Position numbers and translations under genes: made by a program. A model generated the notes under the pieces. That model saw nothing but the letters and a program-made list of their open reading frames with translations. It was not told where the DNA came from and made no database searches. A DNA stretch of 9,443 nt from JBDLRH01 sp039800165 (GTDB lineage: Bacteria; Pseudomonadota; Gammaproteobacteria; Burkholderiales; Burkholderiaceae_C), in the NCBI GenBank assembly GCA_039800165.1, contig JBDLRH010000026.1, positions 1-9,443 of the forward strand, given 5' to 3'. Below are positions 1 through 6,585 of the stretch, in pieces. Numbering within the stretch: the stretch's first letter is position 1; each line of letters starts with the position of its first letter.

Positions 1-187
1 CTGTCTTGACGCCTGCGTCGTAGTAGTACGCCGACAGGGCGGTGCTGTAGTCGCTGGCGCTGGCCGTGCCGCCGCTCAGGCCCAGACTGATCGTGCTGGG
101 CGTTGCCGAGGCGTTGCTCAGCCTGACCTGGAACACCGCGTTGCTGCCCTCGCTGACCTCCGGCCCGCTGACCAATACCGTCGGAGC
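1..187 (-). repeat. Calx-beta-like repeat 3, cut by the window edge
   Basis: Residues about 637-698. It repeats the core as PEVSEGSNAVFQVRLS followed by LSGGTASASDYS. The second half is outside the window, so the number of further repeats is unknown. A Pro/Gly-rich linker (residues about 620-636) separates it from repeat 2. Confidence 0.6.
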
Positions 188-2095
188 GTCATTGTTCAAG
201 GGCCCGGGGCTGGTTGCCGGTACGCCGCCGGTTGGTGCGGCGTCTAGGAACAGCGTGCCCGTGCCGTCGTCCTTGATCGTGGCTGTACCGACGTACGGGA
301 CGTCGGCGGTATTCGTGACACGCAGCTGGAACGTTTCATTGTTGTCGCTGATCGTGTCGTTCGTGATGGCGGTGCGAACAAGGAGTTCGCCGTTGGCATC
401 AAGAGCAACGGGGCCACCTGCGTAAGGTACCCACGCCACCCCATCCCATACCTGCAAGTCCGATCCAGGCGCGAAAAGACCGAAGTCCTGGCCATCTCCG
501 GTCGCCGTTCCTGAGGCAAGCGCGAGACTGACAACCTGAAGGGGGGTGCCCGTGACCTCGAATACCGCGTAGGGGCTTCCCTCGTTGACGTCGATGTTGC
601 CGACGCTGACCACTCCAGCGTCACGATCATCATCGGTGCCATTGGCTGGTTGGGTAAGCGGAACAAAGTTGGCAGGAAACAGCTTGCCTTGACCGATGTC
701 ATTGATCGTACCCAAGCCCTGTACGACAGGTGCGCCGGGGCCAGTGCCGACGGTTACGTTGAGGGAAAACGCTTCGTTGTATTCGAGCGTAGTGTCGTCG
801 ACAACTAAGCCAACACGGACATAGAGGTCCGAGGCCGATGCTAGGCTGATAGTTCCACCATAGTCCCGCCACTTGGGAGTCAACGGGGCGACGAGGTCCG
901 TGCCGTAGGCATCCACCCCGTAGTATTGGTACGTAACAGCGCCGTTGAAGTCTGCTGTTCCCGCCTCCCCCACAGCGGGGCTGCCGTTGAGTGGCACGTC
1001 CAGTGCCGAGATATCTTTTGCGGCCCCCGATGAGTTGCTGATTTTGAAGACTGCATAGGGCGAGTCCTCATTAATCACGACGTTGTCCACCGTCGTGACG
1101 GAAATGTCTGTTGACTGCTCATTCAGGATCGCGTTCAGGTCATCTGCCACCGGGTCGCTGGAGCAACCATAGGAACTGCCCGGTACAAAGGGGTTCCCGG
1201 CCTCGGTAAGGTCCTGGAGCAAGTAGGCAAACGCAGTCTCGCTGTTCCCTAATACGTAATCAGGTCCGGTGTCGGTGAAGTAGAAGCCTTGGTGGTCTGC
1301 GCCCTGCTTGAAATTTCGGCTAACCACGCCGTAAACCGTGTAATTCTGCGCGGCGATTGTGTAAGTCAGCGTACCGGCGACGTTATTGCCGCTAAACGAC
1401 GCATCTGCCGGGTTTGCCGAAGTGAATTGAACGTTCGTTGCATTTGCGAGGGAATTCACTGCCTCCAGCGTGATGCTGTTGGATTCGATGACCTTGTTGG
1501 ACGCCGAGGACTTGAATACCTTGGCGATGTCAATGACGGCTAGCGTGTGTGGCCAAGCGTTGACCGTCGCGGACGAGAGGACGCCTGATATGCCCTTGGA
1601 GCGCGCATGGTCGCCTGACAGTTGCCACGGCCCAACGTTGCCGCCTGCGAGTACGTTGGTGGTCGCGTATACCTTCGCCCCGGTGGCCTTGTGCAGCGCC
1701 TCAACAAAGGTGCCATCAGCGCCGGTAAAGCAGGCCCACAACGCCACCTCCGGGCAATTCCAGGTTGCGAGCAGGTGGCCGCTCGAGCGCACCATGGCGG
1801 TGTCAATCGACTGCCCGCCGATGTTGAGTACACCCGGTCGCCCGTGCGCCACGATGTGCAGCGTGTCCAACTCCTCACCTGCCAGCAGCGTGGTGATCGT
1901 CTGCAACACTTCGGCCGGGCTGTCGTGATGACCCAGCGCGACGGCGGGCACCAGCGCGCCCTGCAGCAGCGCAAGGATCTCAGGCGCAGTGCCGTCAGCA
2001 ATGATCAGCTCGCGCAGGCTGCCGCGCTGGGCGGGCCAGTCGCGCATGTAAACCAGCTTCTTGCTGATAGTTGCGTTGGGTTGTGTGGTTGGCAT
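1..2095 (-). CDS. DUF4347 / Calx-beta-repeat giant surface protein, N-terminal 698 residues (partial, runs off left edge)
   Basis: The frame is open without a stop from ATG 2095 to base 1, so only the N-terminal part is visible. AGGAG at 2108-2104 lies 8 nt before the ATG and fixes the start. Residues about 20-185 match DUF4347: LHIVAHGRPG at 79-88, ALWACFTG ending at 125, GAKVYATTNVLAGGN from 139, and a closing GPWQLSGDH near 155-163. Residues about 187-330 are a beta-rich stretch I do not recognise. From about 331 come Calx-beta-like repeats with the core INEDSPYAVF / VNEGSPYAVF / VSEGSNAVF. There is no classical signal peptide, which fits type I secretion by a C-terminal signal, but that end lies outside the window. 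Proteins of this build are usually very large exported adhesins; this role is inferred from the family. It lies 49 bp after a receiver gene on the same strand. Its GC content is lower than that of its neighbours. Confidence 0.88.
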   Translation of the reverse strand, partial: MPTTQPNATISKKLVYMRDWPAQRGSLRELIIADGTAPEILALLQGALVPAVALGHHDSPAEVLQTITTLLAGEELDTLHIVAHGRPGVLNIGGQSIDTAMVRSSGHLLATWNCPEVALWACFTGADGTFVEALHKATGAKVYATTNVLAGGNVGPWQLSGDHARSKGISGVLSSATVNAWPHTLAVIDIAKVFKSSASNKVIESNSITLEAVNSLANATNVQFTSANPADASFSGNNVAGTLTYTIAAQNYTVYGVVSRNFKQGADHQGFYFTDTGPDYVLGNSETAFAYLLQDLTEAGNPFVPGSSYGCSSDPVADDLNAILNEQSTDISVTTVDNVVINEDSPYAVFKISNSSGAAKDISALDVPLNGSPAVGEAGTADFNGAVTYQYYGVDAYGTDLVAPLTPKWRDYGGTISLASASDLYVRVGLVVDDTTLEYNEAFSLNVTVGTGPGAPVVQGLGTINDIGQGKLFPANFVPLTQPANGTDDDRDAGVVSVGNIDVNEGSPYAVFEVTGTPLQVVSLALASGTATGDGQDFGLFAPGSDLQVWDGVAWVPYAGGPVALDANGELLVRTAITNDTISDNNETFQLRVTNTADVPYVGTATIKDDGTGTLFLDAAPTGGVPATSPGPLNNDAPTVLVSGPEVSEGSNAVFQVRLSNASATPSTISLGLSGGTASASDYSTALSAYYYDAGVKT
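245..616 (-). repeat. Calx-beta-like repeat 2 in the DUF4347 protein
   Basis: Residues about 494-617. The core is IDVNEGSPYAVFEVTG, followed by LALASGTATGDGQDF, then NDTISDNNETFQLRV and GTATIKDDGTG. The order of motifs (NEGS, GTATxxxDF, D-N-E-F, I-DDG) is the classic Calx-beta pattern, clearer here than in repeat 1. An acidic linker (NGTDDDRDAG, residues 485-494) precedes it. Confidence 0.7.
686..1105 (-). repeat. Calx-beta-like repeat 1 in the DUF4347 protein
   Basis: Residues about 331-470. It opens with VVINEDSPYAVFKISN and ends with the VVDDTTLEYNEAFSLNV and GTINDIG strands typical of Calx-beta modules, which often bind calcium through acidic loop residues. It is longer than repeat 2 because of an inserted loop (about 380-420). 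At DNA level it is well diverged from repeat 2, so the duplication is not recent. Confidence 0.65.
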
Positions 2096-2103
2096 GCTCT
2101 CTT

Positions 2104-2108
2104 CTCCT
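2104..2108 (-). promoter_or_regulatory. Ribosome binding site of the DUF4347 gene
   Basis: AGGAG read on the minus strand, 8 nt before ATG 2095, in a purine-rich run. It is the clearest Shine-Dalgarno on the minus strand of this window, so efficient initiation of the surface protein is likely. The 49-bp gap to the upstream receiver gene shows no hairpin, which is compatible with read-through from that gene. Confidence 0.7.
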
Positions 2109-2144
2109 CTGGAAAGAAATGGACGGGGAAAACGGTTTAATTAC

Positions 2145-2585
2145 TCAATGCAAGGTCTTTGCTGCCGCATGGGGCAAGCGCACCGCGCGGCGGTTCAGCA
2201 CGCGGCGAATGCCGGCCACCAGCTCGGTGACCAGCACGGGTTTAGCAAACAGGTGGTCGGCGCCGGCGTTCAGTGCGGCGGCGCGCCAGTCACCGCGCAG
2301 TTGTGCGCTGGTGGCCATCAGCGCCAGATCGGGCAGGCGGGTGCGGAGTTCGCTGCACAAGTCCAGCCCTTCCATGCCGGGAAGGTCTAGGTCGAGCACC
2401 AGCACATCGGGCGTGTGCTGCGTCATGTGCTGGCGCAGGTCTGCCATCTGGCCAAACGCCGTCACCTCGCCCAAGCCGCGGCTGCTCAGGCTGTCGCGCA
2501 GCACGGCGCGCAGGGTGTCGTTGTGTTCCAGCACCACCACCTGCAGGGCAGCAGGGGCACGGTGCGCTTCGGTTCGGGGCGGCAT
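2145..2585 (-). CDS. Single-domain response regulator (free-standing receiver) with altered acidic pocket
   Basis: The product is 146 residues from ATG 2585. A TTG 63 nt further upstream is also in frame but would add an unrelated tail, so ATG is preferred, although neither start has a good ribosome binding site. It is a receiver (REC) fold with no output domain. The phospho-acceptor is Asp65 in VLVLDLDLPGMEG, the Thr/Ser switch is at 92-93 in MATSAQ, and the conserved Lys is 115 in FAKP. The first-strand acidic motif reads VVLEHNDTLR (Glu20-His21), whereas most receivers have an acidic pair such as E-D or D-D, so magnesium binding may be weakened. Proteins like this act as phosphate relays or sinks, or bind a partner. 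It sits between the kinase/regulator pair and the giant surface-protein gene on the same strand. I infer membership in that signalling unit; its target is unknown. Confidence 0.85.
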   Translation of the reverse strand: MPPRTEAHRAPAALQVVVLEHNDTLRAVLRDSLSSRGLGEVTAFGQMADLRQHMTQHTPDVLVLDLDLPGMEGLDLCSELRTRLPDLALMATSAQLRGDWRAAALNAGADHLFAKPVLVTELVAGIRRVLNRRAVRLPHAAAKTLH

Positions 2586-2597
2586 TCGACCGGTCGA
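2586..2597. promoter_or_regulatory. Perfect 12-bp palindrome before the receiver gene (possible operator)
   Basis: TCGACCGGTCGA is its own reverse complement and directly abuts the ATG at 2585. A further GTCGAC palindrome lies at 2603-2608. Together they occupy the place where a ribosome binding site would normally be. It could be an operator or an RNA hairpin limiting translation. A chance palindrome in GC-rich DNA is also possible. Confidence 0.3.
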
Positions 2598-2684
2598 TAT
2601 TGAGTCGACGCAAAGTCTAGGTGGCAGGGCAGCCCGATTCCTACCCAAGCCTACAAAGAATGCAACGCTTTGTGAGCGTGTAAC

Positions 2685-3383
2685 TCACTCCAAGGAGAAG
2701 GGTGTAACAAGCTGGTAGCCAACGCGCCGCAAGGCCTTGATGGCGGGCTCGGGTGCGCCCGCGGCCACCAGCTTCTTGCGCAGCCGCACGATGCGCACCT
2801 CCAGCGCGGCCTTGCCTTCGTCGTCGTCCTTCAGGCCCAGCAGGTCCAGCAGCTGCCAGTGCTCCATCTGCCGGTTGGCCGCCAGGTTCAGGCCGCGCAC
2901 GATCTTGACTTCAGCGTCGCTCAGGTCCTGCGTTGAAGCGATACCCTGCACCTGCAGGGTGCCGCTCAGCAGCTTCAGCGGTACCGCCACCCCGGGCAGG
3001 GTGGCGCCCAGGTCTGCCGCGCGACGCGCCACACCTTGCACCGCAGCGGCCAGTTCTTCGTTGCTGGTGGGTTTGCCCAGGTAGATGTCTGCGCCGTCGT
3101 CGTAGCCCTCCACCCGCTGGTGCGGCGCCGTGCGTGCCGTCAGCAGGATGATGCCAAGGCGCGGACTGCCCGCGCGCAGGCGGCGGCAGATGGACAGGCC
3201 GTCTTCGCCGGGCAGGTTGATGTCCAGCACCACCACGTCGGCCGCGCTGTCGGCCAGCAGCTCGTCCAGCGTTTCGCCGTCAGGTGCGCCGCGCACACGG
3301 TGCCCGCGGCTTTGCAGGAACAGCACCGTCACTTCGCGCAGCGCGTCGTTGTCTTCCACAACGATGACAGATACCGATTTCAT
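2685..3383 (-). CDS. OmpR/PhoB-type response regulator, DNA-binding
   Basis: The product is 232 residues. The receiver domain spans about 1-118, with acidic pair Glu10-Asp11 (VVEDNDALR), phospho-acceptor Asp54 (VVLDINLPGEDG), Thr82 (LLTART) and Lys104 (GKP). All canonical residues are present. A winged helix-turn-helix covers about 154-227: LSDAEVKIV, then the recognition-helix region LEVRIVRLRKKL (194-205), ending in ALRRVGYQL. This resembles PF00486, though the region is more diverged than in PhoB. The ATG at 3383 overlaps the kinase stop codon as ATGA (4 bp), so translation is likely coupled and this is the kinase's partner. It probably binds DNA as a dimer when phosphorylated. Plausible targets are the nearby receiver and surface-protein genes, but no binding site can be named from sequence alone. 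Confidence 0.92.
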   Translation of the reverse strand: MKSVSVIVVEDNDALREVTVLFLQSRGHRVRGAPDGETLDELLADSAADVVVLDINLPGEDGLSICRRLRAGSPRLGIILLTARTAPHQRVEGYDDGADIYLGKPTSNEELAAAVQGVARRAADLGATLPGVAVPLKLLSGTLQVQGIASTQDLSDAEVKIVRGLNLAANRQMEHWQLLDLLGLKDDDEGKAALEVRIVRLRKKLVAAGAPEPAIKALRRVGYQLVTPFSLE

Positions 3384-5482
3384 GCAGGCAGCCAGAGTTC
3401 AAACACCACTTCGTCGGGCGGCGAGTCCGCGCGCAGGGTGACAGAGCCTCCCACCATGCGGGCCAGCCCCGCAATCAGGTACAGCCCCAAGCCCGAGCCG
3501 CCCACGCGCTGCGCGCCTTCGCTTCGGTAGTACTTGGCAAACACGCGCTGCGCATCCGGCGCTCCGGCCTTGCCCACCGCGTTGCGCACCTGCACCGCCA
3601 CGCCCAAGCGCCCGTGGCCAGGGCTGGGCGGGGTCTGTACCAGTGTTTGTGCGTGTGCCTGTGCCTGCGTGCTGTTGCTGATGTGTACCGTCACCGGTGA
3701 ATCGGGCGGCGAGTACTTCAACGCGTTGTCCACCAGGTTCGACAGCATGGTGCGCAGCAGCACCGGGTCAGACTCGATGGGCGCCAGGTCAGGCGCCGCC
3801 TGCTGCACAACGCGCGCCCCTTGCAGGTGGTTGTGCACCACCAGGCCCACAATCTCGGGCACGCTGCAGGTGGCGCGCTGCGGGGCCACGTCGCCGCGCT
3901 CCAGATGGTCGGCCTGTACCGCGCGCTCGATGACGCTGTTGATGTCCTCAATGGCCTGGCGCGCATGCGCGGTCATTTTCTGGTTGTGCTGTGGCTGCGG
4001 GTTATGCGCATGTGCGGCGCTGGCCGACCCGTCCGCGCCCATGTCCAGCACCATGCGAATGACCGACAGCGGCGTGCGCAATTCATGCGCCAGCATGCCC
4101 AGGAAGCGGTCCTTGTCGTCGCGCTCGGCGCGCACGGTGGCGGCCTCGGCCTGAGCGGCGGCGGTTTGCGCGATGGACAGTTGCACGGCTTCTTCGTTGC
4201 GGCGCTGCCGTACGGCCAGCACCGCGGCCACAGCCACCGCGGTGATCAGGCCAAAGATGGAGCCGGTGTAGGGGCTCCACGCGCCCGGGGGCAGCAGCCC
4301 CAGCATTGGCAGCAGCGTGATGGCAATCGACGCGGGCACCACGCTGTACATCGCAAGCAACTGGCGATCGTGGCGACCCACGCGGCGCCATAAAGCGACG
4401 ACCACCGCGGGCAACAGCAGTGCGGTGAACGCCAGCACCAGGTAGGTGTTGCCCGCCAGTGCCAGCCGCGTGTGGCCGGCGGCCATCAGCGCCAGGTTCG
4501 CCAACGTGACGGCTGCGCCGGCTTCCAGCAGCCAAAGTAACGCCATACGTACCCCAAACGATCGCAAGAAGGCGCGATGAAACAGCGTGGCGGCGAGAGT
4601 GGCCACGATGCCCATGGCGCTGGTGAAGGCGTCGGCCACGGTGGAGTCGGGCGCGACGTAGCGGCCCACATAGCCCAGCAGCCCCATCGAAAACGCAAGG
4701 CTGCTGATCAGGTAGGCCGAATACAAGGCGAACAGCAGGTTGCGCCCGCCGATGGCATGAAACAGTGCCCAGCCCATCACCGCCACCATCAGGCCCGCCA
4801 GAGCGCCCGTCACCAGGTGGTGTTCATCGCGGGCGCGGTCGTACTGCTGCAGATCCAGCAGCGACACGTTCACCGCCATGATGCTGGTGGTATGCACCCG
4901 CAGATAGATGTACGGGCTGGGCAGCGGTGCCGGCGATGCCCACACAAAGGCGATCACCGGGTCAGAGGTTTCGTGCGCGCTGGCCGGTGTGGTGTCGCCA
5001 GAAAGGCGCTCCTCCCACAAGCCATTCGCGGCAGGCAGGTAGGCGCGTACATCGTCCAGATACGACGGCCGCACCCGCAAGAACCAGGTGTTACCCTCCA
5101 CCTGGGGGCCCACCTCCAGGCACAGCCACATGGTGCTGGATGTGAAGCCGCGCACCACGGTGCTGCGCTCGGGCTGCCATTCGCGTGCGGCCTGCACCTC
5201 GGTCAGCGTCTTTTGGCCGGTGGGGTCCATCAACACGGCGATGCTGCGGATGGCCGGCGACGTCGGCGCTGTTGCGCCGCCGGGTTGTGCGTGGGCGGGT
5301 GCGGCCGGCGCGGCAAACGCGGTCAGTGCAGCCAGCAAAGTCAGCGCCGCCGCGTTACGCATCGCGCCCACCATCCGAAGCAGCGAGCGGCCCACAGCGC
5401 TGCACCATGCAGCAGCTGTGGCTGCAGCAAGCGAAGCCGTTGATAAAAGGGGATGAATGCGCGCTGTCATGGCTCGAAGCAC
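3380..5482 (-). CDS. 7TMR-DISM-type sensor histidine kinase
   Basis: Up to 700 residues from a GTG at 5482. Numbers below use that start. ATG 5362 (residue 41) is an attractive alternative because it begins directly with a signal peptide (MRNAAALTLL to AHA, cleavage near 66). Residues about 80-210 look like the 7TMR-DISMED2 periplasmic domain. Seven hydrophobic segments follow at about 222-243, 247-267, 285-303, 312-335, 343-364, 374-397 and 405-424. A short Ala/Glu/Arg helix (427-455) leads to HisKA with the H-box FLGMLAHELRTPL, autophosphorylated His466. The ATPase domain has the N-box SNLVDNALKYSPP (Asn586) and the G2 box GGSGLGLYL (661-669). The usual DxGxG G1 motif is replaced by VRNAVGKAG. 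Low-complexity His/Gln/Asn inserts lie at about 484-501 and 605-624. It overlaps the downstream regulator by 4 bp and probably phosphorylates it. The ligand is unknown. Confidence 0.9.
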   Translation of the reverse strand: MLRAMTARIHPLLSTASLAAATAAAWCSAVGRSLLRMVGAMRNAAALTLLAALTAFAAPAAPAHAQPGGATAPTSPAIRSIAVLMDPTGQKTLTEVQAAREWQPERSTVVRGFTSSTMWLCLEVGPQVEGNTWFLRVRPSYLDDVRAYLPAANGLWEERLSGDTTPASAHETSDPVIAFVWASPAPLPSPYIYLRVHTTSIMAVNVSLLDLQQYDRARDEHHLVTGALAGLMVAVMGWALFHAIGGRNLLFALYSAYLISSLAFSMGLLGYVGRYVAPDSTVADAFTSAMGIVATLAATLFHRAFLRSFGVRMALLWLLEAGAAVTLANLALMAAGHTRLALAGNTYLVLAFTALLLPAVVVALWRRVGRHDRQLLAMYSVVPASIAITLLPMLGLLPPGAWSPYTGSIFGLITAVAVAAVLAVRQRRNEEAVQLSIAQTAAAQAEAATVRAERDDKDRFLGMLAHELRTPLSVIRMVLDMGADGSASAAHAHNPQPQHNQKMTAHARQAIEDINSVIERAVQADHLERGDVAPQRATCSVPEIVGLVVHNHLQGARVVQQAAPDLAPIESDPVLLRTMLSNLVDNALKYSPPDSPVTVHISNSTQAQAHAQTLVQTPPSPGHGRLGVAVQVRNAVGKAGAPDAQRVFAKYYRSEGAQRVGGSGLGLYLIAGLARMVGGSVTLRADSPPDEVVFELWLPA

Positions 5483-5581
5483 CCAAGGTGCCCGGGATGC
5501 ACTCGTAGTCTAATTTGCAGCCGTGGCTGTGGACGGCCATCTGCTGCCCGCGCGCCATGCACAACCACCCAGGAGGAAAAC
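5363..5581. promoter_or_regulatory. Divergent intergenic region between kinase and acuI
   Basis: This region holds the promoters of the leftward signalling unit and the rightward acuI unit, by position only. If the kinase starts at 5482, the non-coding part shrinks to 5483-5581. A short AT-richer stretch at 5505-5519 (GTAGTCTAATTTGCA) is the only obvious promoter-like patch. I find no convincing paired -35/-10 boxes and no clear operator repeats. Confidence 0.4.
5571..5576 (+). promoter_or_regulatory. Ribosome binding site of acuI
   Basis: AGGAGG, an exact anti-Shine-Dalgarno match, lies 5 nt before ATG 5582. It decides the start of acuI against an in-frame ATG at 5453 that would add a 43-residue Cys/Arg-rich tail foreign to the family. 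Confidence 0.85.
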
Positions 5582-6577
5582 ATGTTCAAGGCCCTGCTGC
5601 TGGAGAAATCCGGCGACCCCGCCACCTTCAGCGCTTCGGTGCAGTCCATCGACGAATCGCGCCTGCCGGCGCCTGATGCGGCGAATGTGGAGGTGTCGGT
5701 CGCTTATTCCACGCTGAACTTCAAGGACGGCCTGGCCATCTGCAACAAGAGCCCGGTGGTACGCCAGTGGCCGATGGTGGCGGGCATCGATGGCGCGGGC
5801 ACGGTGGCTGCATCCAGCCACGCGGCGTGGAAGGCGGGCGACGCATTCGTGCACAACGGCTGGGGCGTGGGCGAGACGCACTGGGGCTGCCTTGCGCAGA
5901 AGGCGCGACTGAAGGGCGACTGGCTGGTGAAGCTGCCCGCGGCCTTCACGCCGCGGCAGGCCATGGCCATCGGCACTGCTGGCTACACCGCGATGCTGTG
6001 CGTGATGGCGCTGGAAGACCACGGCGTGAAGCCCGGCGCAGGCGAGGTGCTGGTGACCGGCGCCACCGGCGGCGTGGGCAGCGTGGCGGTGGCGCTGTTG
6101 TCCAGGCTGGGCTACCAGGTGGTGGCCGCGACCGGCAAGACTTCAGAAGAGGGTTACCTCAAGGCGCTGGGCGCAACCTCCATCATCGACCGCGCCGAGC
6201 TTGCCGCGCCCGGCAAGCCGTTCCAGAAAGAGCGCTGGGCCGGCGTGGTGGATGCGGTGGGCTCGCACACGCTGGCCAACGCGATTGCGCAGACGCGCTA
6301 CGGCGGCACGGTGGCGGCCTGTGGCCTTGCGCAGGGCATGGACCTGCCCACCACGGTGATGCCCTTCATCCTGCGCGGCGTGACGCTGGCGGGCGTGGAC
6401 TCGGTGATGGCGCCGCTGTCGCGCCGTCAGCAGGCGTGGGAGCGTCTGGCGCGCGACCTCGACATCGCCAAGCTGGAGAGCATGATTGACGAGGTATCGC
6501 TGGACGACGCCATTGCCAAGGCCCACGACCTGATGGCCGGCAAGGTGCGCGGCCGCGTCGTGGTGCGCATCGGCTGA
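5582..6577 (+). CDS. acuI: Acrylyl-CoA reductase (NADPH), AcuI/YhdH family
   Basis: The product is 331 residues, close to the usual 320-330 of this zinc-independent medium-chain dehydrogenase/reductase family. The N-terminal signature YSTLNFKDGLAI (42-53) and GIDGAGTV (68-75) are characteristic. The Rossmann part has TGATGGVGSVAVALL (159-173) and ATGK (183-186), which in the family contacts the NADPH phosphate. No structural zinc cysteine cluster is present, as expected. The enzyme reduces acryloyl-CoA to propionyl-CoA in the cytoplasm. It serves in 3-hydroxypropionate or DMSP/acrylate metabolism, or as protection against this electrophile. The start is set by AGGAGG at 5571-5576. The next gene follows after 8 bp and is probably co-transcribed. 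No other acrylate or DMSP gene is visible, so a housekeeping detoxification role is as likely as a dedicated pathway. Confidence 0.93.
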   Translation: MFKALLLEKSGDPATFSASVQSIDESRLPAPDAANVEVSVAYSTLNFKDGLAICNKSPVVRQWPMVAGIDGAGTVAASSHAAWKAGDAFVHNGWGVGETHWGCLAQKARLKGDWLVKLPAAFTPRQAMAIGTAGYTAMLCVMALEDHGVKPGAGEVLVTGATGGVGSVAVALLSRLGYQVVAATGKTSEEGYLKALGATSIIDRAELAAPGKPFQKERWAGVVDAVGSHTLANAIAQTRYGGTVAACGLAQGMDLPTTVMPFILRGVTLAGVDSVMAPLSRRQQAWERLARDLDIAKLESMIDEVSLDDAIAKAHDLMAGKVRGRVVVRIG

Positions 6578-6585
6578 GGTCGGCG

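Noticed and set aside
1289..2390. Several plus-strand open frames of 84-172 residues (1289-1543, 1470-1928, 1622-2140, 2061-2390)
   Set aside because: They lie antisense to the continuous minus-strand frame of the DUF4347 protein and the small receiver, which show clear domain motifs. They are long only because of high GC, and have no family features.
2586..2648. TTG start at 2648 for the small receiver
   Set aside because: No ribosome binding site, a rare start codon, and the added residues do not extend the receiver fold. ATG 2585 leaves a normal short lead-in.
2665..2679. Hairpin ACGCT-ttgtg-AGCGT downstream of the OmpR-like regulator as a terminator
   Set aside because: Only a 5-bp stem and no following T-run on the minus strand; too weak to call.
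4577..5443. Plus-strand open frame of 288 residues opposite the kinase
   Set aside because: His/Gln/Arg/Gly-rich composition with no domain pattern, wholly antisense to the transmembrane part of the kinase. A shadow frame.
5453..5581. 43-residue N-terminal extension of acuI from ATG 5453
   Set aside because: The perfect AGGAGG at 5571-5576 serves ATG 5582, where the protein matches the family start. The extension is Cys/Arg-rich and overlaps the divergent promoter region.
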